A stretch of DNA of 64,000 nucleotides from contig DP000238.1 in NCBI GenBank assembly GCA_000200715.1, positions 1,598,849 to 1,662,848 of the forward strand. Reading direction: 5' to 3'. The translations under genes and the position numbers were made by a program. This DNA is from Cenarchaeum symbiosum A (lineage in GTDB: Archaea; Thermoproteota; Nitrososphaeria; Nitrososphaerales; Nitrosopumilaceae). The notes beneath the pieces are model-generated. The model was not told the DNA's origin, ran no database searches, and saw nothing but the letters and a program-made list of their open reading frames with translations. This document shows, in pieces, positions 15,978 to 24,808 of this stretch; position 1 is the first letter of the stretch; each line of letters opens with the position of its first letter.

Positions 15978-16604
15978 TTGAGTGTCAGGTTCCAGAGCGA
16001 TGACGAATACATGAGGAATCTCATAACCACCTCGGGGATAAGCATCGGCACCCAGGTAAAGACCAAGTTCATGAAGCAGTTCATAAGCGATACGGACCCG
16101 ACTGGCACGTACACGCTAGACCTAGAGGCCACCCAGGGCAGGATAAAAGCGGCAGCCCAGTTTATAGAGCATACGGGCGCGTCCGAGCTGATAGTCTGCT
16201 CTGGAAAGGACAGCGCGCGGGTCCCCATCAGAAAGTTCGCCGAGCTGGTCGGGTGCAAGGACATACACAAGAGGTTCATGCCGGGCACGCTGACAAACCC
16301 GGACCTGCCAAAATACATGGAGCCCAAGCTGCTCCTGGTATGCGACCCCCAGGTCGACGCGCAGGCTGTAACCGAGGCCACCAATGCGGGCATACCCGTA
16401 ATAGGGATAGCCAACAGCGACAATGTGACGTCAAGATTAGACGTGATAATACCCGCCAACAACCGCGGGCGCGGGGCGCTGGCTGCGATATTCTGGCTGC
16501 TCGCCCGGGAGGTCCTCGTGATCAGGGGCGAAGTAGACGAGACAAAGCCGATGAAGTATGAAATAGACGACTTTGAGACAAAGGATGTGCGAGAGGATGA
16601 GTAA
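15978..16604 (+). CDS. rps2: 30S ribosomal protein S2 (uS2)
   Basis: Small-subunit protein joining the body and head near S1/S8. 208 residues from a TTG start. Archaeal hallmarks: 'SGISIGTQVKTKFMKQFI', RFMPGTLTNP, 'PKLLLVCDPQVDAQAV', 'AGIPVIGIANSDN' and 'IIPANNRGRGALAAIFWLLAREV'. It sits 3 nt after eno and its stop shares one nt with the ATG of the MEMO-like gene. Confidence 0.95.
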   Translation: MSVRFQSDDEYMRNLITTSGISIGTQVKTKFMKQFISDTDPTGTYTLDLEATQGRIKAAAQFIEHTGASELIVCSGKDSARVPIRKFAELVGCKDIHKRFMPGTLTNPDLPKYMEPKLLLVCDPQVDAQAVTEATNAGIPVIGIANSDNVTSRLDVIIPANNRGRGALAAIFWLLAREVLVIRGEVDETKPMKYEIDDFETKDVREDE

Positions 16605-17425
16605 TGCGCACAAGGACGCCGGCTGCTGCCGGCAAGTTCTATCCGGCCGGCGCGGATGAGACGCGCGATACAATACGCTGGTGTGTAAACCACCCGTCCG
16701 GGCCGGGGCCCGACCCGCCCGAGCTTGACGGCGTAATAGGAATGATCTGCCCCCATGCAGGGTACAGGTATTCTGGGCCCGTCGCATGCCACGGCCTGCT
16801 ATCTATACGGCACACGAGCCCCCGGCTGTTCGTCATGGCAGGTCCCAACCACTGGGGCCTGGGCCTCGGCATTGCAGGGATTGGAGCCTGCAGGTGGATC
16901 ACGCCGGCAGGATACGTGGAGACTGACGATGCAGGATCTGTCGAGCTGGAACGCTGCGGAATAAAAGAGGACTTTTTCGCCCATTCAAAGGAGCACAGCC
17001 TCGAGGTGATAGTCCCCATGCTGCAGGAGTTTTTTGGAGAATTTGGGATACTCCCCATACTGCTCTCCGAGCAGGGTGAGGAGCAGGCCGCAAAAGTGGG
17101 CGGGGCGATGGCGCGCGCCGCAAAAGGCAGGGATTCTATGCTGATAGGCTCGTCGGACCTTACACATTACGAGTCAAATGCATTTGCGCACGAGCAGGAC
17201 GGCGCCCTGATAGAGGCGATATTATCCATGGATACTGTAAAGTTCTATGCCGTTCTCCGGGAGAGAAAGGTCAGCGCCTGCGGGTACGGCGCGATAGCTG
17301 CAACCATGGCCGCATCTATCGAGCTTGGCGCAACAAAGGGCACGCTGCTCAAGTATGCGACGAGCGGCGACATAACGGGGGACGAACAGTCGGTGGTCGG
17401 GTACTGCTCGATAGTGTTCAGTTGA
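16604..17425 (+). CDS. MEMO1 family protein
   Basis: 273 residues of the MEMO/AmmeMemoRadiSam-B fold, structurally related to non-haem iron extradiol dioxygenases. Visible: 'RTPAAAGKFYPA', the histidine-bearing 'MICPHAGYRYSGPVA', 'FVMAGPNHWGLG', 'EHSLEVIVPMLQEFFG' and 'LIGSSDLTHYE', which supply the conserved His and Asp/Cys-pocket positions; 'KVSACGYGAIA' near the C-terminus holds the conserved Cys. The exact reaction in archaea is unresolved. Its position between rps2 and mvk is common in archaea. Confidence 0.9.
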   Translation: MRTRTPAAAGKFYPAGADETRDTIRWCVNHPSGPGPDPPELDGVIGMICPHAGYRYSGPVACHGLLSIRHTSPRLFVMAGPNHWGLGLGIAGIGACRWITPAGYVETDDAGSVELERCGIKEDFFAHSKEHSLEVIVPMLQEFFGEFGILPILLSEQGEEQAAKVGGAMARAAKGRDSMLIGSSDLTHYESNAFAHEQDGALIEAILSMDTVKFYAVLRERKVSACGYGAIAATMAASIELGATKGTLLKYATSGDITGDEQSVVGYCSIVFS

Positions 17426-18360
17426 CGTCCGTGGGGTCCGCGCCGGCGAAAGTGGTTCTGCTAGGCGAGCACTTTGTAGTCCATGGGACCGGCGCCCTGC
17501 TCTGCGCCATAAACAAGAGGGTCAGGGTTACAGCAGACATACGCGGCGATACCATCAGGATACGGTCGGCCCTCGGGGACGCCGTTCTAGGGCCCGGCGA
17601 GGCACTCCCCGCGGGGCACCCGCTTGGCCCGCTGGCGCACTTGGCGGCGCGCGCCATATCCAGGTTCGGGCACAAGGGCGGGCTTGAGATTGCTGTAGAA
17701 TCAGAGATACCCCCGGGAGTGGGGCTGGGGTCGTCGTCTGCGTGCTGTGTAGCTGCGGCAGGAGCGCTCCGGGGGCTCTTTGCCGACCCCGACAGGGCCG
17801 ATTCCATGGCGGCCGCTCTAGAGGCGGAGAGGACTGCATTTGGGGCCGCCTCCGGCGCGGACAGCGCTGCTTGCACATACGGGGGGATAATAGAATACGA
17901 TTCTATCTCGGGCCACCATACAGTGGAGGGCCCTCTGCTCCGGCTGGCGGTCGCAGATTCCGGCAGGGCCCACTCGACTGCGGAAGTGGTCAGAAAGGTG
18001 GACGGGTTCCGGCGCGACAACGGTGCAGAGTTTGCCGATCTGTGCAAAAAGGTCTCGGGGCTAATCCCCAGGGCAAGGGCCGCGATAGAGGGGGGAGACC
18101 TTGAGGGCCTTGGTTCATGCATGAGCGAGAACCAGGAATGCCTGGATAGGATAGGCGTCTCGGACGGGGTGCTGCGCTCGATGGTAAGGGCGGGCGACGG
18201 CCCGAGTTATGGCGCCAAGGTTACGGGGGCGGGCGACGGCGGGTGCGTCATAGCCCTTGCCGATGAAGAGTGCATCGGGCGCGTGGTGGAATCGCTCGGG
18301 GCGGCCAGCGAGGGCAGCTTTGCAGCATCTGTCGACCCGTCCGGGCTGGATACTTTTTAA
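17422..18360 (+). CDS. mvk: Mevalonate kinase
   Basis: Phosphorylates mevalonate for archaeal lipid synthesis. 312 residues from a TTG start overlapping the upstream stop (TTGA). GHMP-kinase motifs: 'KVVLLGEHFVVHG' (motif 1), PPGVGLGSSSACC (motif 2, phosphate-binding loop) and 'GAKVTGAGDGGCVIAL' (motif 3). The catalytic Asp/Lys region lies in 'GADSAACTYGGII'. First of four consecutive isoprenoid genes. Confidence 0.94.
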   Translation: MTSVGSAPAKVVLLGEHFVVHGTGALLCAINKRVRVTADIRGDTIRIRSALGDAVLGPGEALPAGHPLGPLAHLAARAISRFGHKGGLEIAVESEIPPGVGLGSSSACCVAAAGALRGLFADPDRADSMAAALEAERTAFGAASGADSAACTYGGIIEYDSISGHHTVEGPLLRLAVADSGRAHSTAEVVRKVDGFRRDNGAEFADLCKKVSGLIPRARAAIEGGDLEGLGSCMSENQECLDRIGVSDGVLRSMVRAGDGPSYGAKVTGAGDGGCVIALADEECIGRVVESLGAASEGSFAASVDPSGLDTF

Positions 18361-18382
18361 CTGCGGGAAGGTGACGTGCGCC

Positions 18383-19129
18383 GTGATCTTGGTAAAGCTG
18401 GGCGGGTCGGTAATAACCAACAAGGAAAAGCCCCTCTCGGCGAGGACCAGGAACATGGACGGGATAGCCGCCGCCCTTGCAAAGCTGCGCGAGCCGGTGG
18501 TGGTGGTCCACGGGGGCGGCTCGTTTGGGCACTATTGGTCCGTAAAGTACGACATGCACACAAAGCCCGCCAGGTATGAAATCCGCGGGGTGGCAACTGT
18601 AAAGAACTCGATGGCCAGGCTCAACATGATGGTGCTCGATTCCCTGTTAAATGCCGGGCTGAGCCCCTATTCTGTGCCGCCTGCCTGCATCAGCCGGTCC
18701 GGCAGGCCCCTGTCTGCGGGGATAAAGGAGACAGGCGAGGAGGCGCGCGCAGGCCTTGTCCCCGTCACCTACGGGGACGCGCTCTGGGCGGGGCGCGGCA
18801 GGACTTACATACTGTCGGGCGACCGCATAATGGGAATGCTGGCTCGCGCACTCAGGCCCAGGCTGTGCATCTTTGCGATGAACGTTGACGGATTGTACGA
18901 GAGCCCCCGGACCAGAAAACTGATACCGGAGCTCGGGCGGGGCACGCCGGAGCTTGGAGAAGCAGGCATGGATGTTACAGGCGGCATGGGCCGGAAGATA
19001 GAGGAGGGGCGCAAAATAGCGCGCGGCGGGACCAAAGTGTTCCTGGTCAACGGGAAAAAGCCGCGCAGGATACTTGATGCTGCCCTCAAGGGATCGTTTG
19101 CGGGGACGATAATCAGGGGGCATAAATGA
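18383..19129 (+). CDS. ipk: Isopentenyl phosphate kinase
   Basis: Makes IPP from isopentenyl phosphate, the hallmark of the archaeal alternative mevalonate route. About 248 residues of the amino acid kinase fold: 'ILVKLGGSVITNK' at the N-terminus, then 'VVHGGGSFGHYW', which contains the His that marks IPK and binds the phosphate, 'YGDALWAG', 'LSGDRIMGMLA' and 'VTGGMGRKIEEG'. A GTG at 18383, about 27 nt after TTTTTAA, is my choice; a GTG at 18371 would add four residues. It directly follows mvk and overlaps idi by 4 nt. Confidence 0.92.
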   Translation: MILVKLGGSVITNKEKPLSARTRNMDGIAAALAKLREPVVVVHGGGSFGHYWSVKYDMHTKPARYEIRGVATVKNSMARLNMMVLDSLLNAGLSPYSVPPACISRSGRPLSAGIKETGEEARAGLVPVTYGDALWAGRGRTYILSGDRIMGMLARALRPRLCIFAMNVDGLYESPRTRKLIPELGRGTPELGEAGMDVTGGMGRKIEEGRKIARGGTKVFLVNGKKPRRILDAALKGSFAGTIIRGHK

Positions 19130-19761
19130 TGGAGATGCTGGTGCTCGTGGACAAAGATGACAGCCCGCTGGGGCTGGCAGAAAAGGTGAGCTGCCACCTC
19201 CCCCAGGGGAGGCTCCACAGGGCGTTTACCGTGCTGCTCTTCGACCCTAAAGGGCGCCTTTTGCTGGCGCGGCGGAGCGCCGGCAAGATGCTCTGGCCGG
19301 GCGACTGGGACGGGACAGTGGCGAGCCATCCCCGCGAGGGCGAGGGCTATGTAGAATCCGGGCGCAGAAGGCTCCCCGAAGAGATAGGCGCGGACTGTTC
19401 ATTGGACTATGCGTTCAAGTTTGAATACCATGTCCCGTACAAGGATATAGGCTCCGAGAACGAGGTATGCGGCACGCTCGCAGGGATATTTGACGGCCCG
19501 GATCCGGAGCCCTCTGTACAGGAGATAAGCGAGGTGCGGTGGGCGTCGGCAGAAGAGCTGGGCAAGGCCGTAACAGAGAAGCCCGCTGAATACTGCCCGT
19601 GGATGCTCATAGCGCTGTACCTGCTGCCGAGCTCGGAGCCTGCATTTTTGGCAAAGTACGCGGGGCTGCTGGAATCCTGGACCGGGGAGAATATGCGCCG
19701 CACACTTGAGGGGGCGATATCGGCGCACCTTCCTGCCAGCAGCTGGAGGCTGGTGGAATGA
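19126..19761 (+). CDS. idi: Isopentenyl-diphosphate delta-isomerase, type 1 (Nudix)
   Basis: Interconverts IPP and DMAPP. 211 residues with the type-1 IDI pattern: 'LVDKDDSPLG', 'GRLHRAFTVLLFD', 'LLLARRSAGKMLWPGDWDG', a Nudix-like 'GRRRLPEEIGA' and 'GSENEVCGTLAG' with the catalytic Glu. The position of the essential Cys of bacterial/eukaryotic enzymes (TNxxCxHP) reads GTVASHP, with Ala66 in its place. As far as I recall some halophilic archaeal relatives also read GTVASHP, so this may be a lineage feature rather than loss. Its operon position favours a real isomerase role. Confidence 0.88.
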   Translation: MMEMLVLVDKDDSPLGLAEKVSCHLPQGRLHRAFTVLLFDPKGRLLLARRSAGKMLWPGDWDGTVASHPREGEGYVESGRRRLPEEIGADCSLDYAFKFEYHVPYKDIGSENEVCGTLAGIFDGPDPEPSVQEISEVRWASAEELGKAVTEKPAEYCPWMLIALYLLPSSEPAFLAKYAGLLESWTGENMRRTLEGAISAHLPASSWRLVE

Positions 19762-20723
19762 GCGCTAGCGAGGCGGCGGCAATCAATGCTCTGCTGCGCC
19801 AGAGGCTCAGGGGCAGGCCATCCCGGCTGTATGCTGCAGCAGCCCACCTGATAGAGCACGGGGGAAAGAGGTTCCGGCCGTACATGTTAATCAAGAGCTG
19901 CCAGGCGCTGGGAGGAAAAAAGTCCGACGCCATGCCGGCTGCTACCGCAATAGAGATGATACACAACTTTACCCTGCTACACGATGATATCATGGACAAC
20001 GATTCTATCCGCCACGGCGTGCCCACCGTGCACAAAAAATTCGGGGTCCCGGTGGCTATTCTCGCAGGCGATGTGCTGTTCTCAAAGGCGTACCAGGTGA
20101 TATCGGGCCCGCGCGTGCCAGAAAAAAGGGCGGCAAGGCTGACCAGCAGATTGGCCGCGGCATGTGTCGACGTATGCGAGGGGCAGTTATACGACATGGA
20201 CATGGCGGAAGGCGCAAAGCTCCCCACAAGATCAGAGTATATCATGATGATAGGCAAAAAGACCGCGTCGCTCTTTGGGGCGGCCTGTGCGATGGGGGCG
20301 ATCTGTTCGGGGGCTGATGAAAAGGACGCAAGGCGCTTTGCTGCATTCGGGACAGGGCTCGGGGTGGCATTTCAGATAACAGACGACCTGATAGGCATAA
20401 CAGGGGATCCAAAGGTCACAAAAAAGCCCGTCGGCAATGATATCAGGGAGGGCAAAAAGTCGCTGCCAGTATTAATGGCGCTAAAAAAGGCCCGAGGCAA
20501 AGACAGGGCCGCCATACGGGCAGCCTTTGGGAATGCCCGGGCCACATCTGTGCAGCTGCGCGCGGCAGTATCTGCTGTAAAGAGCCTTGGAATAGAGGAT
20601 GATGTGCGCAGGGAGGCAGGCTCATACGCAAAAAAGGCAAGCTCTGCGCTCGACAGGTACCCCGGCAGGCACCGCGACGACCTGCTCTCGCTGCTAGACT
20701 GTGTGGTGTGGAGAAGGCTGTGA
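19758..20723 (+). CDS. Polyprenyl diphosphate synthase (GGPP synthase type)
   Basis: Chain-elongating trans-prenyltransferase, 321 residues, probably making the C20 precursor of archaeal lipids. Family motifs: 'HGGKRFRPYMLIKSCQAL', the first aspartate-rich motif HDDIMDND, 'VAILAGDVLFSKAYQ' and GKKTASLFGAACAMG. The second aspartate region is 'FQITDDLIGITGD', where the usual DDxxD reads DDLIG, as seen in several archaeal members. Overlaps idi by 4 nt and gltX by a few nt, so the run mvk-ipk-idi-synthase-gltX is one transcriptional unit. Confidence 0.93.
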   Translation: MSASEAAAINALLRQRLRGRPSRLYAAAAHLIEHGGKRFRPYMLIKSCQALGGKKSDAMPAATAIEMIHNFTLLHDDIMDNDSIRHGVPTVHKKFGVPVAILAGDVLFSKAYQVISGPRVPEKRAARLTSRLAAACVDVCEGQLYDMDMAEGAKLPTRSEYIMMIGKKTASLFGAACAMGAICSGADEKDARRFAAFGTGLGVAFQITDDLIGITGDPKVTKKPVGNDIREGKKSLPVLMALKKARGKDRAAIRAAFGNARATSVQLRAAVSAVKSLGIEDDVRREAGSYAKKASSALDRYPGRHRDDLLSLLDCVVWRRL

Positions 20724-22408
20724 GTGATATAGCAGGCGAGGCCAGAAAGATCGCCCTGCAAAATGCTGTATCCCATGGGGGCCGGGCAAGGGAGGGCGCT
20801 GTTCTAGCCGGCCTGCTTGGCGCAAGGCCCGAGCTGAGGCCAAAGGCGGGCGAGCTTATGGAGGAGATATCCGATATAGTAGCAGGGATAAACGCCATGC
20901 CGGAATCCAAACAGAGAGAAGAGCTCGGGGATGTGCCCGTAGAGCGCAAAAAGCAGGAAGGGCAGGCGCTGCCCCCCTTGGAGGGCGCCATAAAGGGCAG
21001 GGTAGTTACGCGCTTTCCGCCAGAGCCAAACGGCTACCCGCACATAGGGCACGCAAAGGCTGCAATAATCAACGAGGAATATGTAACAATGTACGGGGGG
21101 ATAAAGATCCTCAGGATGGACGATACAAACCCCGGCGCCGAAAGAATGGAGTACTATGCGGCCATAAAGGTGGGCCTCGACTGGCTGGGCATAGAGTACG
21201 ATGTGATAAAGAACACTTCTGACGACATGGACCTGCTGCTATCCAAGGGCAGGGAGCTGCTGGAATCAGGCGATGCGTATGTGTGCACCTGCAAAAGGGA
21301 TGATATGTCAAAGAACAGGCGCGCCATGGCCCCCTGCAAGTGCAGCAAAAAAGCCCAGGAGGACCACATGGAGGGCTGGGACAAGATGCATGGCAAGTTC
21401 AAGCCGGGGCAGGCCGTGGCAAGATTCAGGGGGGACATGGAATCCCAGAATACCGTAATGCGCGATCCGGTCCTGTTCAGGATAATGGAGGAGAGGCACC
21501 CTCTTTTAGGGGACAGGCACAGGGTCTGGCCGAGCTACGACATGGCAGTTGCCATCGAGGACAGCATAGACGGGGTCACGCATGCGTTCCGGTCAAAGGA
21601 ATACGAGCTGCGCAATGAACTGTACGGGGCGATACTGGGAAAGCTGGATATGCGGGCTCCCATGGTGCTAGAGTTCTCCCGCCTGGAGTTTGAGGGGATG
21701 CCCGTCTCCAAGAGGGTTATCCGGCCGCTCATCGAGGACGGAAAGATCCCGTGGTACGATGATCCGCGGCTCCCCACGCTCGAAGGCATGAAGAAAAGGG
21801 GGATAACGCCCGGGGCGATAAGGCGCTTTGTCATATCGTTGGGGCTTACAAAAGCGGACACGCTTGCCCCGTTTGGCGCCCTAGAGGCGTTCAACCGCAA
21901 GGAGATAGACGGGAACAGCACGAGATTGTTCCTGGTCGGGGATCCGCGGAGAATAGACGTGGCGGGGCTGCCGGGTACAGCCGAGCTGCCAAACCATCCC
22001 TCCGGGGACATGGGTTCGAGAAAGATAGAGACAGGCGGAGCGCTGTACCTGCCGGGAAAGGACGCTGAAGGCCTCTCAGAAGGCGGCCATATCAGGCTGA
22101 TGGGCCTGGGGGATGTGCGGATAGATTCTGCAGGCCGCGACCTTGCGGGAACATACACAGGGGATGACATATCTGCCGGATACCCGAAAATGCAGTGGGT
22201 CCCCTGTGGGGATGCCCGCAAGATCAAGGTGGTCATACCGCGGGCCCCCATAAAAGACGGCGAGTTTGATTCTTCCAGCCTTGGAATACTCGAGGGGATG
22301 GTCGAACCGCACTATTTACAAGTGGGCGACGGGCAGAGCATACAGTTTGTCAGGTTTGGATACTGTAGAAAAGAATCACAGCACATGGCGGTGTTTACCC
22401 ACGGGTAG
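20720..22408 (+). CDS. gltX: Glutamyl-tRNA synthetase (archaeal type)
   Basis: Charges tRNA-Glu, and probably tRNA-Gln for later amidation, as in most archaea. About 562 residues: an archaeal N-terminal helical extension, the class I signature 'PPEPNGYPHIGHAK' (HIGH), 'VWPSYDMAVAIEDS', 'LEFSRLEFEGMPVSKRVI' (the KMSKS equivalent) and a beta-barrel anticodon-binding C-terminus. I prefer the GTG at 20720, which overlaps the upstream stop as GTGA like neighbouring junctions; a GTG at 20708 would add four residues. Confidence 0.94.
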   Translation: MSDIAGEARKIALQNAVSHGGRAREGAVLAGLLGARPELRPKAGELMEEISDIVAGINAMPESKQREELGDVPVERKKQEGQALPPLEGAIKGRVVTRFPPEPNGYPHIGHAKAAIINEEYVTMYGGIKILRMDDTNPGAERMEYYAAIKVGLDWLGIEYDVIKNTSDDMDLLLSKGRELLESGDAYVCTCKRDDMSKNRRAMAPCKCSKKAQEDHMEGWDKMHGKFKPGQAVARFRGDMESQNTVMRDPVLFRIMEERHPLLGDRHRVWPSYDMAVAIEDSIDGVTHAFRSKEYELRNELYGAILGKLDMRAPMVLEFSRLEFEGMPVSKRVIRPLIEDGKIPWYDDPRLPTLEGMKKRGITPGAIRRFVISLGLTKADTLAPFGALEAFNRKEIDGNSTRLFLVGDPRRIDVAGLPGTAELPNHPSGDMGSRKIETGGALYLPGKDAEGLSEGGHIRLMGLGDVRIDSAGRDLAGTYTGDDISAGYPKMQWVPCGDARKIKVVIPRAPIKDGEFDSSSLGILEGMVEPHYLQVGDGQSIQFVRFGYCRKESQHMAVFTHG

Positions 22409-22414
22409 GATGCA

Positions 22415-23281
22415 ATGAAGTTTGCCCGGCTGCTAGACGGCAAGAAGGAAACCTATGGGATAGTAAAGGGGGACAGGGTCGCGAGCAGGGAGGAGATAGT
22501 CTATTCGACAGGGGTGCCGCTGCCCACACGGCTGGGCGGATTTCTATTTGAGGGCTGGCTGGCCGAGGTGAATGACAGGCTAGACGGATTGGAGTACGAG
22601 AGGGGGCTTTCAGAGTATGGTATAATGGCGCCGATAGCCGAGCCCCCAAAGATATTCTGCCTTGCATTCAATTATGCAGATCATGCGCAGGACCAGGACC
22701 GCAGCCCGCCGGATGAGCCCGTGATAGTGATGAAGCCGAGGACCGCCCTGTGCGGGAACGGCGACGACATAGTGATGCCGCCGTTTGTAAAAGAGCTAGA
22801 TTATGAGGTGGAGCTGGCGCTGATCATTGGCAAGAGATGCAGGGATGTGGACGTTATAGGGGCAAAAGAGGCCATATTCGGGTACACCATACTCAATGAT
22901 GTCTCGGCGCGGGATATCCAGTTCAGGGACGGGCAGTTTACCCGGGCAAAGGGGCTCGATACGTTTGCGCCGTGCGGGCCGTGGATAACCTCGGCCGACG
23001 AGGTGCAGGACCCGGGCAGGCTGAAAATGACCACAAAGGTAAACGGCAGGGCAAGGCAGGATTCGTCCACTTCAAAAATGCACATAAAGCCGTTTGAGAT
23101 AGTCTCCAAGCTGAGCAGCTCCATGACCCTTGAAAAGGGCGACATAATATCGACCGGGACCCCGTCGGGGGTGGCGCTCAACAACCCGGATTCAGAGTAT
23201 CTAGCCGCCGGCGACGAGATCGAGATGGAGATAGAGGGGCTCGGCGTGCTGAGAAACACGGTCCGGGGGACCAGGGAATAG
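22415..23281 (+). CDS. Fumarylacetoacetate hydrolase family protein
   Basis: 288 residues with the FAH fold: an N-terminal ~60-residue cap, then 'IFCLAFNYADHAQD', 'VIVMKPRTALCG', the metal-binding 'ELDYEVELALIIGK', 'FGYTILNDVSARDIQ' and 'DIISTGTPSGVA'. These match oxaloacetate decarboxylase / 2-hydroxyhepta-2,4-dienedioate isomerase-like members. The substrate cannot be read from the sequence. It follows gltX by 6 nt and may be part of the same transcript. Confidence 0.88.
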   Translation: MKFARLLDGKKETYGIVKGDRVASREEIVYSTGVPLPTRLGGFLFEGWLAEVNDRLDGLEYERGLSEYGIMAPIAEPPKIFCLAFNYADHAQDQDRSPPDEPVIVMKPRTALCGNGDDIVMPPFVKELDYEVELALIIGKRCRDVDVIGAKEAIFGYTILNDVSARDIQFRDGQFTRAKGLDTFAPCGPWITSADEVQDPGRLKMTTKVNGRARQDSSTSKMHIKPFEIVSKLSSSMTLEKGDIISTGTPSGVALNNPDSEYLAAGDEIEMEIEGLGVLRNTVRGTRE

Positions 23282-23367
23282 TGCCTGCCGGGGCCTGCCT
23301 TAGGCACGGATCCTGGCCCGGGGCATGGCCGCGAAAAACTATTATGAATGCCGTCCGGGGCTGTACC

Positions 23368-23400
23368 ATGGATTATACCACAGGCCCGGGCGGGGCGTAG
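23368..23400 (+). other. Possible 10-codon leader ORF before the UPF0147 gene
   Basis: ATG to TAG reads MDYTTGPGGA. Its ATG lies about 26 nt after the TATA-like ACTATTATG block, the spacing of leaderless starts elsewhere in this window, and its stop is 2 nt before the next ATG. Translational coupling is possible; it may equally be chance. Confidence 0.25.
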
Positions 23401-23402
23401 GC

Positions 23403-23672
23403 ATGGCCGGGGACGACGAGAACAGGGGCACGCTGAAGGAGGCCATATCGGTGCTCAACCAGATTACTACAAACCCGTCGACCCCCAAGACGATAAGAAA
23501 GAACATAACGGATCTTGTGGCGGACCTTGGAAGCGAAGAGTACAGGCTGGCGGTCAGGGCTGCAAACGCGATAAGCGCCCTTGATGATATAACGCAGGAT
23601 CCCAACATGCCCTCGTTCATCAGGGTCTCCCTCTGGCAGGCCGTATCAAAGCTCGAGGGGATAAGGGAATGA
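23403..23672 (+). CDS. UPF0147 family protein
   Basis: An 89-residue archaeal conserved protein (MAGDDENRGTLKEAISVL, then 'ITTNPSTPKTIRKNITD', 'RAANAISALDDITQDPNMPS', 'RVSLWQAVSKLEGI'), predicted all-helical. Function is unknown; it is broadly conserved in archaea. A TATA-like block at 23335-23345 would put transcription start near 23365, leaving a short leader that contains a 10-codon mini-ORF (23368-23400) ending 2 nt before this ATG. Confidence 0.9.
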   Translation: MAGDDENRGTLKEAISVLNQITTNPSTPKTIRKNITDLVADLGSEEYRLAVRAANAISALDDITQDPNMPSFIRVSLWQAVSKLEGIRE

Positions 23673-23682
23673 GCACCCCCCC

Positions 23683-24429
23683 TTGAGGCTCGAGGAATAC
23701 CTGGGGACGCTGCCCCGGGGGATAATGTCCGGCGAGGATGTGCAGTTGCCCGACAGGGCGTACAGGGAGATACTACAATTAGCAGAAGTGGGCCCTGATG
23801 ATGTGTTTTATCACCTGGGATCCGGGGATGGAAGGGCAGTGAATATGGCCGCGGCAGAGTTTGGCGCAAGGGCAGTAGGGATAGAGATGGATAACGGCAA
23901 GTGTTCTGCCGCAGGGGAACATGGCGGGCCCCGCACGGAGTTTCGGAACCAGGATGTAAGGGATGCAGACATATCCGATGCGACGGTGATACTGTTCTGG
24001 TTTGCAGATGAAGAAGTGATATCATCGATGATGCCAAAGTTCGGGCTGTTGCAGGATGGGTGCAAGGTGGCCACGCTATGGGGCCCGCTGCCAGGGTATA
24101 TGCCGTACAAGGTGAGGTTTCCGTTTGTCATAAACAGGGCACCCTTTGAGGCGGCCCCGGGCCTTGGGGAGCAGCTGCTGGCCGTATTCGGGGTAAAGTG
24201 CATAGACTTTGTGACCGCGTGGGAGCACTCTGAAAGGTACACAAAGGCGATAGAGCTGGCAGACGCCGAGAACAACCGGTTCGTGACAATACTCCAGACG
24301 GTGGTCACCTGGATAAACGCCAGCAACCTCGGGGTAGCCTGCGGGGAGGGGGTGCCGGATTCGATTAGCACCTACATGGGGATATTGAGGAACTTTTACG
24401 GAATAGAGACAAAGCACCTGCTGGACTGA
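23683..24429 (+). CDS. SAM-dependent methyltransferase-like protein
   Basis: 248 residues from a TTG start. A class I Rossmann methyltransferase core is visible: motif I 'VFYHLGSGDGRAVNMAA' (residues ~46-62), an acidic residue after the next strand in AVGIEMDN, and a motif IV-like 'DATVILFWFADEEV'. The N-terminal 'SGEDVQLPDRAYREIL' resembles DOT1-like/tRNA-type proteins. The C-terminal half is unlike common families. Substrate unknown. Confidence 0.65.
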   Translation: MRLEEYLGTLPRGIMSGEDVQLPDRAYREILQLAEVGPDDVFYHLGSGDGRAVNMAAAEFGARAVGIEMDNGKCSAAGEHGGPRTEFRNQDVRDADISDATVILFWFADEEVISSMMPKFGLLQDGCKVATLWGPLPGYMPYKVRFPFVINRAPFEAAPGLGEQLLAVFGVKCIDFVTAWEHSERYTKAIELADAENNRFVTILQTVVTWINASNLGVACGEGVPDSISTYMGILRNFYGIETKHLLD

Positions 24430-24432
24430 ATG

Positions 24433-24440
24433 TTTTTATC
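24433..24440 (+). promoter_or_regulatory. TATA box of the 24463 gene
   Basis: TTTTTATC, 26 nt before the ATG at 24463. It excludes the upstream in-frame ATG at 24430. Confidence 0.55.
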
Positions 24441-24462
24441 CGGTGCCGTGTATCAGGCGGCC

Positions 24463-24807
24463 ATGGGCAGGATAAACATCAATGTGTCGTCGGTAGACTA
24501 TGACCAGACCAGCAGGGATCTCGCCTCTGTCCTGGGCCGCCTGGAGGCGATGGTCCATGTAGAAGACGGGTTCAAGATGACCGATTCCGAGTATGCCTTT
24601 GGATGGCACTTTTTTGTCGTAAGCGTGGATACGGAAATTGTGGAGAAGCTGGCGTCCCAGATGGGCCCCGACTTTGAGAAGCTGCAGGGCAAGGGCATAG
24701 AGAAAAAGTTCCTCACGTGGCTTTCCGACAGGCTGGGCAGCAGCGGCCCCCGGTTCAAGCTCGCCATCAAGGAAGAGATGGAATCAAGCAAGTACGGGAT
24801 ATTTTAG
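24463..24807 (+). CDS. Hypothetical protein, thaumarchaeal type
   Basis: 114 residues (MGRININVSSVDYDQTSRD...). No recognised motif, signal peptide or membrane segment. The pattern of alternating strands and two amphipathic helices ('ASVLGRLEAMVHVED', 'EKLASQMGPDFEKLQ') suggests a compact cytoplasmic alpha/beta protein. It has its own TATA box and ends directly against the 3' end of the opposing tRNA-His gene. Confidence 0.7.
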   Translation: MGRININVSSVDYDQTSRDLASVLGRLEAMVHVEDGFKMTDSEYAFGWHFFVVSVDTEIVEKLASQMGPDFEKLQGKGIEKKFLTWLSDRLGSSGPRFKLAIKEEMESSKYGIF

Positions 24808-24808
24808 G

